64,000 nt of DNA from Pseudomaricurvus alkylphenolicus (GTDB taxonomy: Bacteria > Pseudomonadota > Gammaproteobacteria > Pseudomonadales > Cellvibrionaceae): the NCBI RefSeq assembly GCF_011683955.1, contig NZ_JAAQPI010000002.1, forward strand, positions 634,157 through 698,156. The letters are read 5' to 3'. The notes beneath the pieces are model-generated. The model was not told where the DNA came from. It saw only the letters and a program-made list of their open reading frames with translations, and made no database searches. A program made the translations under genes and the position numbers. The stretch's first letter is position 1. Each line of letters opens with the position of its first letter. This document shows, piece by piece, positions 51,462 to 60,823 of this stretch.

Positions 51462-52349
51462 ATGTCCAGTTCCGATTTGATGCACCGATTCCTGTTTGAC
51501 CACACCGACATCCGCGGGGAAGTGGTCACCTTGAAAGATACCTACCGACAGGTGTTGGCTAATAACCCGGGTTTACCCCCATTGGTGCAGGCACTGCTGG
51601 GTGAATTCGTGGCGGCAGTGAGCCTGCTGTCCAGTACACTCAAATTCGATGGCATTCTGACCTTGCAGGCCCGTGGCGATGGTCCGCTGTCATTGATCAT
51701 GGCCGAATGCAGCCACCATAAGGCCGTCAGGGCAGTGGTACAAACCGCCGAAGGCGCTGATTTCAGCGGCTTGGAGTCCGCCAATCTGCAGCAGCTGCTC
51801 GGTACCGGTATGCTCGCCATTATCATTGATCCCGACAAGGGAGAGCGCTACCAGGGTATCGTGCCTATGGATAGCCCTCATCTCAGTGGCTGTCTGGAGC
51901 ACTATTTTGCTCAATCCGAACAACTGGCGACCCGGTTTTGGCTGGCATCGGACGACCAGGCCTCCAGCGGCCTGATGTTACAGGCCCTGCCTCGTCAAAT
52001 CAGCGCCAGCGCAGAAGAAAACCAGGACCACTGGGAAACCGCGACTCAGTTGGCCGATACGGTCAAGAATGAAGAGTTGCTGCAACTGGATCACGCCGAT
52101 CTGCTCTATCGCCTTTTTAATGAAGAAGAAGTCCGAATGTTTGACCCCGTCGGTGTCCGGTTTGAGTGCAGCTGCTCTCGCGAGCGCTCCGCCAATGCCC
52201 TGGTATCCCTGGGGCGCAAGGAAGTTGAGGCGCTGCTGAGTGAGCAGGATATGATCTCTATTAACTGCCAGTTCTGTAACCAGGTATATGCCTTTGGGAG
52301 TACCGATCTGGAGGAGATTTTCGGCGACAGGGAATCTCCCATTCACTGA
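51462..52349 (+). CDS. hslO: Redox-regulated chaperone Hsp33
   Basis: Holdase activated by oxidation and heat. The 295-residue protein begins MSSSDLMHRFLFDHTDIRGEVV, has GDGPLSLIMAEC, and ends in the zinc-switch: the CxC of ECSCSRE and the CxxC of INCQFCNQVY. The frame is open 42 codons further upstream, but this ATG gives the family start. Together with hslR, rpoH and the PDZ protease it strengthens the stress character of the region. Confidence 0.96.
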   Translation: MSSSDLMHRFLFDHTDIRGEVVTLKDTYRQVLANNPGLPPLVQALLGEFVAAVSLLSSTLKFDGILTLQARGDGPLSLIMAECSHHKAVRAVVQTAEGADFSGLESANLQQLLGTGMLAIIIDPDKGERYQGIVPMDSPHLSGCLEHYFAQSEQLATRFWLASDDQASSGLMLQALPRQISASAEENQDHWETATQLADTVKNEELLQLDHADLLYRLFNEEEVRMFDPVGVRFECSCSRERSANALVSLGRKEVEALLSEQDMISINCQFCNQVYAFGSTDLEEIFGDRESPIH

Positions 52350-52571
52350 CCAGACCGCCGCTTCCAGGGCTGATTAAAAAAGCGGCAATACGGGATCGAT
52401 TCGCATTTGGTTTTCTGACATAATAGCGCCCCCAAAATTCAGACCAACCCTCGGGCAATGCATCCGGGGGGGATATAACGATATACAGACTGCCTTTTTC
52501 AGCTCCAAATCAATTCGATGAGGGCCGCTGCGAAAGGCCAACAGGCCACAAGCTGACAGGACTACAAACGA

Positions 52572-54131
52572 ATGACACAGATTGATGACACGGCTCCGAC
52601 CGTATACACCGACCTCACCTCTGCCGAGTTGGTCGAACAGGCGCTGCAACGCGGTGAGGGTTACCTTGCCCACAGCGGTGCCCTGGTTTGTGAAACCGGC
52701 AAGCGCACCGGTCGTTCCCCCGCTGACCGCTTCACCGTGGACGAGCCCTCCACCTCAGAAAGCATCGATTGGGGTTCTGTAAACCGTCCTTTCGCCGCCG
52801 ACAAGTTTGATACTCTGTGGAGCCGTGTGGAAGAGCACGTTGCCCAGGTGGACACCTTCGTTTCCCATCTGCACGTTGCGGAAGATGCCGATCACTACCT
52901 GCCGGTTAAAGTGACCACCGAAACCGCCTGGCACAATCTGTTCGGCCGTAACATGTTTATCCGTACTGCCAACTACAACCCCAAGGCTAAGGAAGAATGG
53001 AACATTCTCCACGCCGCCAACTTTGTCTGCGAGCCCGAGCGCGATGGCACCAACTCAGAAGCTGTCGTTATTGTCAATTTTGCAGCTCGCAAGGTACTGC
53101 TGGCAGGCATCAAGTACGCCGGCGAAATGAAGAAAGCCATGTTCGCTGTACAGAACTTCCTGCTGCCTGAGAAAGACGTGCTGCCTATGCACTGTTCCGC
53201 CAACGTCGGCAAAGAAGGCGACACCTGCTTGTTCTTCGGTCTGTCCGGTACCGGCAAGACCACTCTGTCCGCTGACCCTGAGCGTTACCTGATCGGTGAC
53301 GACGAGCACGGTTGGGCCAAGGGCGCTGTCTTTAACATGGAAGGTGGCTGCTACGCCAAGACCATCGATCTGTCACAGAAAAACGAACCTGTTATCTGGG
53401 ATGCGATCCGCTTTGGCGCCATCGTGGAAAACGTTGTTCACAATGACCAGCGTGTACCCGATTACTCCGACACCAGCCTGACAGAAAACGGCCGCTGTTC
53501 TTACCCGCTGGAGCACGTTGAGCTGCGAGTGGAAGAAAACCGCGCCGGTGAGCCCAAGAACGTTATTTTCCTGACTTGTGATGTATCCGGTGTTATTCCT
53601 CCGGTATCCATCCTGTCCAAAGAAGCCGCGGCTTACCACTTCCTGTCCGGTTACACCGCTCGCGTTGGCTCGACTGAGATGGGCGCGGCCGCAGGTATCA
53701 ACCCGGCTTTCTCCACCTGTTTCGGTGCTCCGTTTATGCCGCGTCCTGCCCGTGAATACGCTGAGCTGTTGATGAAGCGTGTTGAAGAGTTCGATGCTAA
53801 CGTATACCTGGTTAACACTGGCTGGACCGGCGGCAGCGGTGGTCCTGGCGGCGAAGGTTCGCGCTTCCCGATCCCTGTCACCCGTGCCGTCGTAGCGGCT
53901 TGTCAGAACGGTTCACTGGAAGGTGTTGCCACCGAGACTCTGGAAACCATGAACCTGCAGATTCCTACCGAGGTTCCCGGTGTCGACAGCAAGTACCTGA
54001 ACCCGCGTGAAGCCTGGTCTGACAAAAGTGCTTACGATGATGCGGCAGGCAAGCTCGCAGGACTGTTCGCCGAGAACATCAAGAAGTTTAACGTCAGCGC
54101 TGAAATTGAGGCTGCCGGTCCTCAGGCGTAA
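52572..54131 (+). CDS. pckA: Phosphoenolpyruvate carboxykinase (ATP)
   Basis: Converts oxaloacetate and ATP to phosphoenolpyruvate and CO2, the entry step of gluconeogenesis. The 519 residues include the kinase loop GLSGTGKTT at 223-231, TGRSPADRF, the ALPxF-like [11 protein letters not shown] region and the metal-binding [12 protein letters not shown]. It ends the conserved hslR-hslO-pckA stretch, as in E. coli, and is followed by a strong terminator. Confidence 0.97.
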   Translation: MTQIDDTAPTVYTDLTSAELVEQALQRGEGYLAHSGALVCETGKRTGRSPADRFTVDEPSTSESIDWGSVNRPFAADKFDTLWSRVEEHVAQVDTFVSHLHVAEDADHYLPVKVTTETAWHNLFGRNMFIRTANYNPKAKEEWNILHAANFVCEPERDGTNSEAVVIVNFAARKVLLAGIKYAGEMKKAMFAVQNFLLPEKDVLPMHCSANVGKEGDTCLFFGLSGTGKTTLSADPERYLIGDDEHGWAKGAVFNMEGGCYAKTIDLSQKNEPVIWDAIRFGAIVENVVHNDQRVPDYSDTSLTENGRCSYPLEHVELRVEENRAGEPKNVIFLTCDVSGVIPPVSILSKEAAAYHFLSGYTARVGSTEMGAAAGINPAFSTCFGAPFMPRPAREYAELLMKRVEEFDANVYLVNTGWTGGSGGPGGEGSRFPIPVTRAVVAACQNGSLEGVATETLETMNLQIPTEVPGVDSKYLNPREAWSDKSAYDDAAGKLAGLFAENIKKFNVSAEIEAAGPQA

Positions 54132-54158
54132 TTGCCAGTAGCCCGATTTTAGGGACAC

Positions 54159-54195
54159 AAAAAAGCCCCGCTTCCATTCGGATGCGGGGCTTTTT
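54159..54195. terminator. Terminator of pckA, bidirectional
   Basis: An AAAAAAGCCCCGC / GCGGGGCTTTTT stem with a 12-base loop lies between pckA and the convergent GH13 gene. T runs are present for both strands. Confidence 0.9.
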
Positions 54196-54210
54196 GGTTT
54201 AGGCACTCAG

Positions 54211-55824
54211 TCAAAGCGTCCCAAAAAATATTCCGAATGGTGGCAATTGCACGCCGGCATTTTCTACAGTCAATTCATAACCACCATGCCCGGTCATTGA
54301 TTTAACCGCAGCAGGAAGCTCCACACGAATCGCTGAATTGTTGAAGTTAAAACACGCCAGAACTTGCTGCTCCGGGTGTCGACGCAGGAACATCAGAACG
54401 TTATCCGCTGAATCCATAAACTCAATGTCTCCCAGGCGCAGGGCAATCTGTTGTTTACGCCAGCGTTGAAACTGTCTGTAATGGTTTAATGTCGAATCGG
54501 GCTGACTGTCCTGTACATCCACCGCGATTTCACGATGGGATTGTGGCACCGGCAGCCAGGGGGCGGTAGTGCCAAAGCCACCATTGGTTTCGCCACTCTG
54601 CCAGGGCAGAGGCGTGCGACAACCGTCCCGGCCTTTAAAATTGGGCCAGAATGCGATGCCGTAGGGATCTTGTAACTGCTCAAAAGGAATCTCCGCTTCC
54701 GGCAAACCCAGCTCCTCACCCTGGTAACTGCACACCGCTCCGCGCAGCGATCCCAGCATGGCGTTGATCATTTTAGGCAGTTGTTCGCTATGCTGGCCGT
54801 TACCCCAGCGGCTCATCACCCGAGCGACATCGTGATTGCCAACCGCCCAGCAGGGCCAGCCGCCTTCCATTCGACGCTCCAATGTTTCCACCGTTGAACG
54901 AATATAGTCGGCAGAGAAGTCATCCACCAATAATTCAAAACTGTACGCCGTGTGTAGTCGATGATCCCCTTCGGTGTACTCTGCCATGGTGGCCAATGAA
55001 TCCTCCGAAGAGATTTCACCGAGGGCAACCGCACCCGGATAGCGATTCAGCCGTTGGCGCAGTCGTTCCAGAAACGCCAGGTTTTCCGGTTGCGTGTTGT
55101 TGTAGTAGTGGTACTGGAATGCATAGGGGTTATCTTCACTAAAGCCTCGACCCTGGCGCTCTTGCGGTGGCTTCGGAGGATTGTCCCGCAACTGAGCGTC
55201 ATGGAAGCAGAAATTGATCGCATCAAGACGCAGCCCGTCCACACCGCGCTTGAGCCAGAACTCCACTTCTTCCAGCATCTGCTGCTGGACATCCGGGTTG
55301 TGATAATTCAAGTCTGGCTGGCTGTCGAGGAAGTTATGCAGGAAGTATTGACCGCGGCGAGGTTCCCATTGCCAGGCGCCGCCACCAAAAATGGATAGCC
55401 AGTTGTTCGGAGGCCCCCCGTCTTCATTGGCATCCGCCCAGACATACCAGTCCGACTTGTCGTTGTCGCGGCTCTGGCGGCTTTCCTGAAACCAGGCATG
55501 TTGATCGGATGTGTGGCTGAGTACCTGGTCGATAATCACTTTTACGCCTGCTGAGTGGGCACACTCGATGAGGTCGTCAAAGTCTTTCAGGGTGCCAAAA
55601 ATAGGATCGATATCCCGATAATCACTAATATCGTAGCCAAAGTCTTTCATGGGAGACTTAAAGAAGGGGGATACCCAGATGGCATCCACACCAAGGCTGG
55701 CGATGTAGTCCATCTTTTCAATGATCCCGGCGATATCTCCGATACCATCACCATTGGTATCGTACAGGCTGCGTGGGTACACCTGATAGATTACCGCTCC
55801 CTGCCACCAGTTATCCTGCACCAT
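54211..55824 (-). CDS. GH13 alpha-glucosidase (GH13_23-like)
   Basis: A cytosolic 537-residue glycoside hydrolase without signal peptide. GH13 motifs are in order: VIIDQVLSHTSDQH (region I), GLRLDAINF with nucleophile Asp201, ALGEISSE with acid/base Glu270 and AVGNHDVAR with Asp332. The layout (VIYQVYPRSLYDTNGDGIGDIAGI) is that of oligo-1,6-glucosidase / alpha-glucosidase. It should hydrolyse imported maltose or maltooligosaccharides. It diverges from the TonB receptor, and candidate operators lie between them. Confidence 0.94.
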   Translation of the reverse strand: MVQDNWWQGAVIYQVYPRSLYDTNGDGIGDIAGIIEKMDYIASLGVDAIWVSPFFKSPMKDFGYDISDYRDIDPIFGTLKDFDDLIECAHSAGVKVIIDQVLSHTSDQHAWFQESRQSRDNDKSDWYVWADANEDGGPPNNWLSIFGGGAWQWEPRRGQYFLHNFLDSQPDLNYHNPDVQQQMLEEVEFWLKRGVDGLRLDAINFCFHDAQLRDNPPKPPQERQGRGFSEDNPYAFQYHYYNNTQPENLAFLERLRQRLNRYPGAVALGEISSEDSLATMAEYTEGDHRLHTAYSFELLVDDFSADYIRSTVETLERRMEGGWPCWAVGNHDVARVMSRWGNGQHSEQLPKMINAMLGSLRGAVCSYQGEELGLPEAEIPFEQLQDPYGIAFWPNFKGRDGCRTPLPWQSGETNGGFGTTAPWLPVPQSHREIAVDVQDSQPDSTLNHYRQFQRWRKQQIALRLGDIEFMDSADNVLMFLRRHPEQQVLACFNFNNSAIRVELPAAVKSMTGHGGYELTVENAGVQLPPFGIFFGTL

Positions 55825-55945
55825 AGATTACGCTCCAACACTCTTGATTCAGATCTATAATTTTTCTACGGAGCGCTTCGAGATCGCACTCCGGTGTTCA
55901 GGCTAAAACGATACGTGAATGCTCAATTGAGCCGCAAGGGACTAC

Positions 55946-55956
55946 ATACGTATGCA
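55946..55956. promoter_or_regulatory. Candidate LacI-type operator, copy 1
   Basis: ATACGTATGCA, containing the perfect palindrome CATACGTATG (55945-55954), lies about 120 bases before the GH13 start. An identical 11-mer occurs at 56123. Confidence 0.5.
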
Positions 55957-56122
55957 TTTTTGCAGGGTCTGAAAACACAAAAATTCGTCGCTTTTTAGTC
56001 ACCAAGATTCAAAAGTGAAATTCGCTAAGTATTTATAAAACAAGGAGTTTCAGTATCTGAAGCAGGCTTGAATGGCGCCCCGCCGGGTGTGAAAAAAGTT
56101 GCCGGCAGGGGGGGAAGACTGA

Positions 56123-56133
56123 ATACGTATGCA
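56123..56133. promoter_or_regulatory. Candidate LacI-type operator, copy 2
   Basis: A second exact copy of ATACGTATGCA, with centre TACGTA, lies about 80 bases before the receptor start. The shared core and placement suggest one regulator, probably of the LacI family, controlling both arms; the regulator gene is not in the window. Confidence 0.5.
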
Positions 56134-56213
56134 AGCAATTGTTTTGCCAGATCCACCGCGCTTAACATGTCTTCACAACATAACAACGCCATTCCAAAGA
56201 GAGGATGTCTGAG

Positions 56214-59120
56214 ATGTCACAGAAAAACCTACGTTTTGCACCCACCTTACTGTCTATGGCCATTGCCGCCAGTGCAGCATCCACTTCCGTTTGGGCGCAG
56301 ACCGAGACGACCGAAGATGAGCAGATGAGTGCGGCGATTGAAGAAATCGAAGTACTTGGTATTCGTCGCAGTATCGTTAACTCGCTGGACGCCAAGCGCG
56401 AAGCCGATACTATTGCCGATCTGGTAGACGCCGGTGCTATGGGCGCTTTGCCCGATCAGTCTATTGCCGATGCCCTTGGACGGATTCCAGGTGTAACCAC
56501 AGTACGTGATTCAGGACAATCCTCACAACTTAACGTGCGTGGTATGAATGGCGACTTTATCCAGACCACACTCAATGGTCGCGAACAGGCTTCCACCAGT
56601 TCCTACACCGAAAACAGTCGCTGGATGTCCTTTGACCAGTATCCCGCCGAGTTGATTACACAGGCTGCTGTCTATAAGTCTCCCAAAGCTTCTCATATTG
56701 AAGGCGGCGTGGCCGCCACCGTCGAACTCAAAACGGCCAATCCACTGCTGGCAGAAAAAGAGCACAACTTTGCTGCCAATATCCGTGCATCCTTTAACGA
56801 TGCCGCCGGAGATGTGGGTGCGGATGAAAGCGGTGAACGCTACAGCCTGTCGTATATGGGTAAATTCATGGACGATACCCTGGGTGTGAGCCTGGGCTAT
56901 TCGCACTTGGAGCAGCCAAACAATTTTGTCGGTTCTCGCGCCGGTGCGGACGGACAGATCGGTTTCCGCAGCGGCGATGTTGACGGCGACGGCGTTGATG
57001 AGCAACGTGCACGTGCCTTTCAATGGCAGGCCGGTACCGGTAATGACATCCGCGACGGTTACCTGGCACACGTTGTCTGGGAACCTAACGAAAATTTCAA
57101 AGCGGAAGTTAACTACTTCAAAACCGAGCTGGAATCTGAGGATTTCCGCCACGGAATCACCGTGGGTGGCCTCGGCAGTAATCTCGATACCTTCGCCCTG
57201 AGCGATGCAGACATCTCCGGCGGAGTTGTGAACGGTGGTACCGTTACCATCACTGACCCGAAAACGGCAGGCGACTCCAGCCCCTGGTTTGAAGCCCGTA
57301 CCGAAGACCAGTCTACCGAGGCGGACGCCGACAGCTACGGCCTCAATCTGGAGTGGAATATTACAGACCGCGCACGCGTTGCTCTGGATATCTCCCACAG
57401 TGAGGGTGAAAAAACCCGTAAAGACCGCCTGGCCACTATGCATGCCTACCAGTTTGGTACGGCAACGGGTCTGGATAGCAACGGCAATCCACTGACTCAG
57501 GATACTTGGGAAGAAGTCAATGGCCAGACCCTGACCTACTCCGGTAACGGCGATGAAACACCAAACGCCGTTTTCAGCACCGACTTTACTGACCTGGATA
57601 CTATGCGTCTCTCCCGTTACGAAGAGTATCCACATACCTACACCGATGAAATTGACAGCTACAAGATCGATTTTGAATTTGATCTGGACTGGGGGCCGAT
57701 TCGCTCAGTAGAAGTCGGCTACCGTGCCTCAGAGCGTGTCTTCGGTTCTGAACGAGGCACCTTCCTGTATGGTGCTCGCGATGGCCAGTATCAGTTTGTC
57801 GATGGCGATGGTAACTGGTCTTCCTACTGTGCAGATAACCTGTCGGATCTGCCAACCTGCCAGACGCATTCGCTTGACGGTTTCGTCAGTGTGGAATCCG
57901 TTGATGGCGCTCCCGATCATCTCGCTGTTACCGACCTTTCCGGCCTTGCCGACAGCATATTCGGTGCCGGCAACTATGTCGGCAAGCAGGTATTCAGCCG
58001 CGATTGGACCTTTGTGGAATCCGGTAAGCTGACCGAAAAAACCAAGGCCTACTACCTGATGGCCAACATCGATACTGAGTTTGCCGGTATCCCCGTCACC
58101 GGTAACTTCGGTGTCCGCGTCGTTAAGACTGATGTGAAGTCCAGCGGCGTGCAGAACGTGGGCGAGGGTAATGGCGTGCCCATTACCGATGATGTTGGCG
58201 TGACCCAGACCAATTACGACTACGTTAGCTTTGGTCCTGAGTACACCGATACCTTGCCGTCCATTAACCTGAACTTTGAACTGAGCGAAAATGACATTCT
58301 ACGTTTCGCGGCAGCCAAGGTGATGGGGCGTCCGCCTTCAGGCCAGCTCAAAGGTGGGGCCGGTTCCTGGAACGGCGGTGAGCTGGGTGGCAACCAGTAC
58401 AATGTCTGGACCAAAGGCTCGCCTTATCTGGATCCATTCCGCGCCAAGCAGCTGGACCTCTCCTATGAGCATTACTTTGAGGACGAAGGTGCGGTAACCG
58501 TTGCGCTTTTCTGGAAGGACATTGAAAGCCTGGTGGAAGGCATCTCCTACGGCGCGGGTGAGATCGATTTCGCATCATTGGGTATTGAAACGCCAGAAGG
58601 CATGGTTGACGGGATCTTCCAGACCTTCCAGAACAACGATGAAGGCGGCTATATTCGCGGCATAGAAATCGCCGGTACCAAGACCTTCTCCAACCTGCCA
58701 GGCATGCTCAGTGGTCTGGGTATTACCGCCAGCTACTCTTATACCGAGAGTGAGACCGAGGTGCAGGGCGGCAGCCTTTATGGCGAGACTCTGCCATTAC
58801 CGGGGTTGTCAGAAAACGTTTGGAGTACAACCGTCTACTGGGAGTGGGAGAATTTTACCACACACCTGAACGTGCGTTACCGCGACGAATTCGTCAACGT
58901 CATGCCCGTACCCGGCAGCTCGACGCCGGTGTGGAACAAGGAATACACCACTATGGACTACCAGGCTTCCTACGCTTTTGACAATGGATTGTCGGTGGTC
59001 TTCCAGGTGAATAACCTGACGGATGAAGCCAGTATAACCTCTTACGGAGTGGACTCCGCACTGGGAGAGTACAAGGAGTTCGGTCGTCAGTATTACCTGG
59101 GGCTAAACTACAGGTACTGA
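56214..59120 (+). CDS. TonB-dependent receptor for maltooligosaccharides (TIGR01782 type)
   Basis: About 968 residues: a signal peptide ending near SVWAQ, a TonB-box-like EEIEVLGIRRSI, and a plug with SLDAKREADTIADLVDAGAMGALPDQSIADALGRIPGV, the TIGR01782 hallmark. The 22-strand barrel ends YYLGLNYRY. Receptors of this family next to GH13/GH31 genes import maltodextrins, as MalA does in Caulobacter; this specificity is inferred from context. The ATG at 56214 is spaced correctly from AGAGAGG; the ATG at 56205 is too close. Confidence 0.92.
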   Translation: MSQKNLRFAPTLLSMAIAASAASTSVWAQTETTEDEQMSAAIEEIEVLGIRRSIVNSLDAKREADTIADLVDAGAMGALPDQSIADALGRIPGVTTVRDSGQSSQLNVRGMNGDFIQTTLNGREQASTSSYTENSRWMSFDQYPAELITQAAVYKSPKASHIEGGVAATVELKTANPLLAEKEHNFAANIRASFNDAAGDVGADESGERYSLSYMGKFMDDTLGVSLGYSHLEQPNNFVGSRAGADGQIGFRSGDVDGDGVDEQRARAFQWQAGTGNDIRDGYLAHVVWEPNENFKAEVNYFKTELESEDFRHGITVGGLGSNLDTFALSDADISGGVVNGGTVTITDPKTAGDSSPWFEARTEDQSTEADADSYGLNLEWNITDRARVALDISHSEGEKTRKDRLATMHAYQFGTATGLDSNGNPLTQDTWEEVNGQTLTYSGNGDETPNAVFSTDFTDLDTMRLSRYEEYPHTYTDEIDSYKIDFEFDLDWGPIRSVEVGYRASERVFGSERGTFLYGARDGQYQFVDGDGNWSSYCADNLSDLPTCQTHSLDGFVSVESVDGAPDHLAVTDLSGLADSIFGAGNYVGKQVFSRDWTFVESGKLTEKTKAYYLMANIDTEFAGIPVTGNFGVRVVKTDVKSSGVQNVGEGNGVPITDDVGVTQTNYDYVSFGPEYTDTLPSINLNFELSENDILRFAAAKVMGRPPSGQLKGGAGSWNGGELGGNQYNVWTKGSPYLDPFRAKQLDLSYEHYFEDEGAVTVALFWKDIESLVEGISYGAGEIDFASLGIETPEGMVDGIFQTFQNNDEGGYIRGIEIAGTKTFSNLPGMLSGLGITASYSYTESETEVQGGSLYGETLPLPGLSENVWSTTVYWEWENFTTHLNVRYRDEFVNVMPVPGSSTPVWNKEYTTMDYQASYAFDNGLSVVFQVNNLTDEASITSYGVDSALGEYKEFGRQYYLGLNYRY

Positions 59121-59150
59121 TGATTGTCTGAACGCTAACACGTTATCCTC

Positions 59151-59183
59151 CGCCCGAAAGGCTCTGCCGGCCGGGCGTTTTTT
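59151..59183 (+). terminator. Terminator-like hairpin inside the maltose operon
   Basis: CGCCCG...CGGGCG with a nested GGC TCT GCC hairpin is followed by six T residues, 30 bases after the receptor stop and 22 bases before the halogenase start. It probably limits read-through, keeping the downstream genes lower than the receptor. Confidence 0.65.
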
Positions 59184-59204
59184 CCCAAAACGCAGAGAGA
59201 TACA

Positions 59205-60749
59205 ATGAACAGCAAAAAAATGAACATTGTGATTCTGGGGGGCGGTACTGCCGGTTGGATTGCCGCGAATTTAATGGCAACCCACTGGCAGAATAAGGAT
59301 ATCGAGATCACGCTGGTGGAGTCTCCCAACATCGGTATTATCGGTGTGGGTGAAGGATCGACGCCACCGCTGAAGGGATTCTTCGACACCATCGGCGTGG
59401 AAGAGTGGGAGTGGATGCCGGAATGTAATGCGACCTATAAGGTTGGTATTACCTTCAAGGACTGGTCCACGAAACCGGGATTCAGTCATTACTTTCATCC
59501 GTTTCTGGCGCAGCCGGATGAATTTACTGCGCCGGCGTTTTTCCACAACAGCTTTTTGCGCCGCCAGGGTGTGGACCTGGACGGCCACCCCGACCACTTC
59601 TTTTTGGCCACCGAGCTGGCTCGACAAAACCTTGCTCCGGTGACGCCACCCAATTTTCCGTTCGAGATAAACTACGGATACCATTTCGACTCTGGCCTCC
59701 TGGGAAAATTCCTGGCGAAAAAAGCCGCCGAAAAAGGGGTTCGCTATCACCAGGCCACGGTGACCGATGTCGCCCTGGATGGCCAGGGCAACGTCGACTG
59801 CCTGATGACCGACAGCGGCGACAATATCAAGGCAGACTTTTTCGTTGACTGCAGTGGCTTTCGCAGCCAGATTCTGCAACAGGCGTTGAAGGTGCCTTTT
59901 ATCAGCGCCGCAAAGAGCCTGTTTAATGATTCCGCGGTGGTTTTTCCAACCCCTCAAGCGGAACAGATCTCACCACAAACCATTTCCACGGCCTTAAAGT
60001 ACGGATGGGCCTGGAAGATTCCTCTGACCAACCGGTTCGGTAATGGCTACGTTTATAGCTCCAGTTTTGTCGATGACGATGCAGCGGAAACTGAATTTCG
60101 CCAGCATCTTGGCCTGTTAGACTCAGACTTGGAAGCCCGCCGATTAAAATTCAAAGTGGGAAGAGTCGAAAATCACTGGGTCAAAAACTGTTTGGCTATT
60201 GGTTTGTCACAAGGCTTTATCGAACCTTTGGAAGCAACTGCCCTCGATATGGTTCAGGAAACCGTCGTGCAGTTTATTGACGCTTTCAATCGCGGTCAGG
60301 GCAGCGACCAATTCCGTGATCAGTTTAACAACCATATCAACACCCGGTTTGACGCTGTTCGAGACTATATTGTCTGTCACTACCGAATCACTTCACGCTC
60401 CGATACAGACTATTGGATTGAAAACGGCCGTAACGAAAACCTGTCTCGTTCTCTACGAGAGATCTTGATGTCGTGGATGGCCGGGAAAAATATCACCGAT
60501 GAGCTCGAACGGCAAAAACTCGATGCCTACTTCCCGAATGTCTCCTGGAACTGTTTGTTGGCCGGTAAAGGGCTTCTTCCGGGAGCCGATCAGGTTCGGC
60601 CCGGCAATGAGCTTGCGCACAAATACAAGCTCAAGGATATGCAACAATTCATTCAAGGGTGTGCTCTCAACTTTAAACCGCATCACGAGCAGTTAAAGTT
60701 GGTATCTGACGAAAATTGCAAACGTCAGGCCACCGTTGCCGTTGCCTGA
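59205..60749 (+). CDS. Flavin-dependent tryptophan-halogenase family protein
   Basis: A 514-residue FADH2-dependent halogenase-family protein. The dinucleotide motif GGGTAGW is at 12-18, and a Lys sits at position 79 (CNATYKVGITF), the position of the catalytic Lys of PrnA/RebH. The halogenase-specific WxWxIP motif is present (WAWKIP, 268-273), with GFIEPLEATALDMVQ and its Glu near 340. All key residues are kept, so catalysis is plausible. Halogenase relatives beside TonB receptors in sugar loci are known from Caulobacter and Xanthomonas-type genomes, with unknown substrates. Confidence 0.9.
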   Translation: MNSKKMNIVILGGGTAGWIAANLMATHWQNKDIEITLVESPNIGIIGVGEGSTPPLKGFFDTIGVEEWEWMPECNATYKVGITFKDWSTKPGFSHYFHPFLAQPDEFTAPAFFHNSFLRRQGVDLDGHPDHFFLATELARQNLAPVTPPNFPFEINYGYHFDSGLLGKFLAKKAAEKGVRYHQATVTDVALDGQGNVDCLMTDSGDNIKADFFVDCSGFRSQILQQALKVPFISAAKSLFNDSAVVFPTPQAEQISPQTISTALKYGWAWKIPLTNRFGNGYVYSSSFVDDDAAETEFRQHLGLLDSDLEARRLKFKVGRVENHWVKNCLAIGLSQGFIEPLEATALDMVQETVVQFIDAFNRGQGSDQFRDQFNNHINTRFDAVRDYIVCHYRITSRSDTDYWIENGRNENLSRSLREILMSWMAGKNITDELERQKLDAYFPNVSWNCLLAGKGLLPGADQVRPGNELAHKYKLKDMQQFIQGCALNFKPHHEQLKLVSDENCKRQATVAVA

Positions 60750-60823
60750 AATAGCCCGGCCAAATTCAAGCTCGAAACCAACTTTCAAAAGGATGTGCGC
60801 GGTAAAAACGCGCCGGGATAATT

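Larger units (their letters stand above)
55825..56213. promoter_or_regulatory. Divergent regulatory region of the maltose locus
   Basis: These 389 bases separate the divergent GH13 and TonB-receptor genes and hold no gene. They carry two copies of ATACGTATGCA, described separately, and A/T-rich stretches suitable for promoters. A weak -35/-10 pair (TTGTTT, then TTAACA after 17 bases) lies just upstream of the receptor. Confidence 0.5.

Noticed and set aside
56523..57635. A 370-codon minus-strand frame opposite the maltose receptor
   Set aside because: Antisense shadow; no domain and the plus-strand gene is certain.
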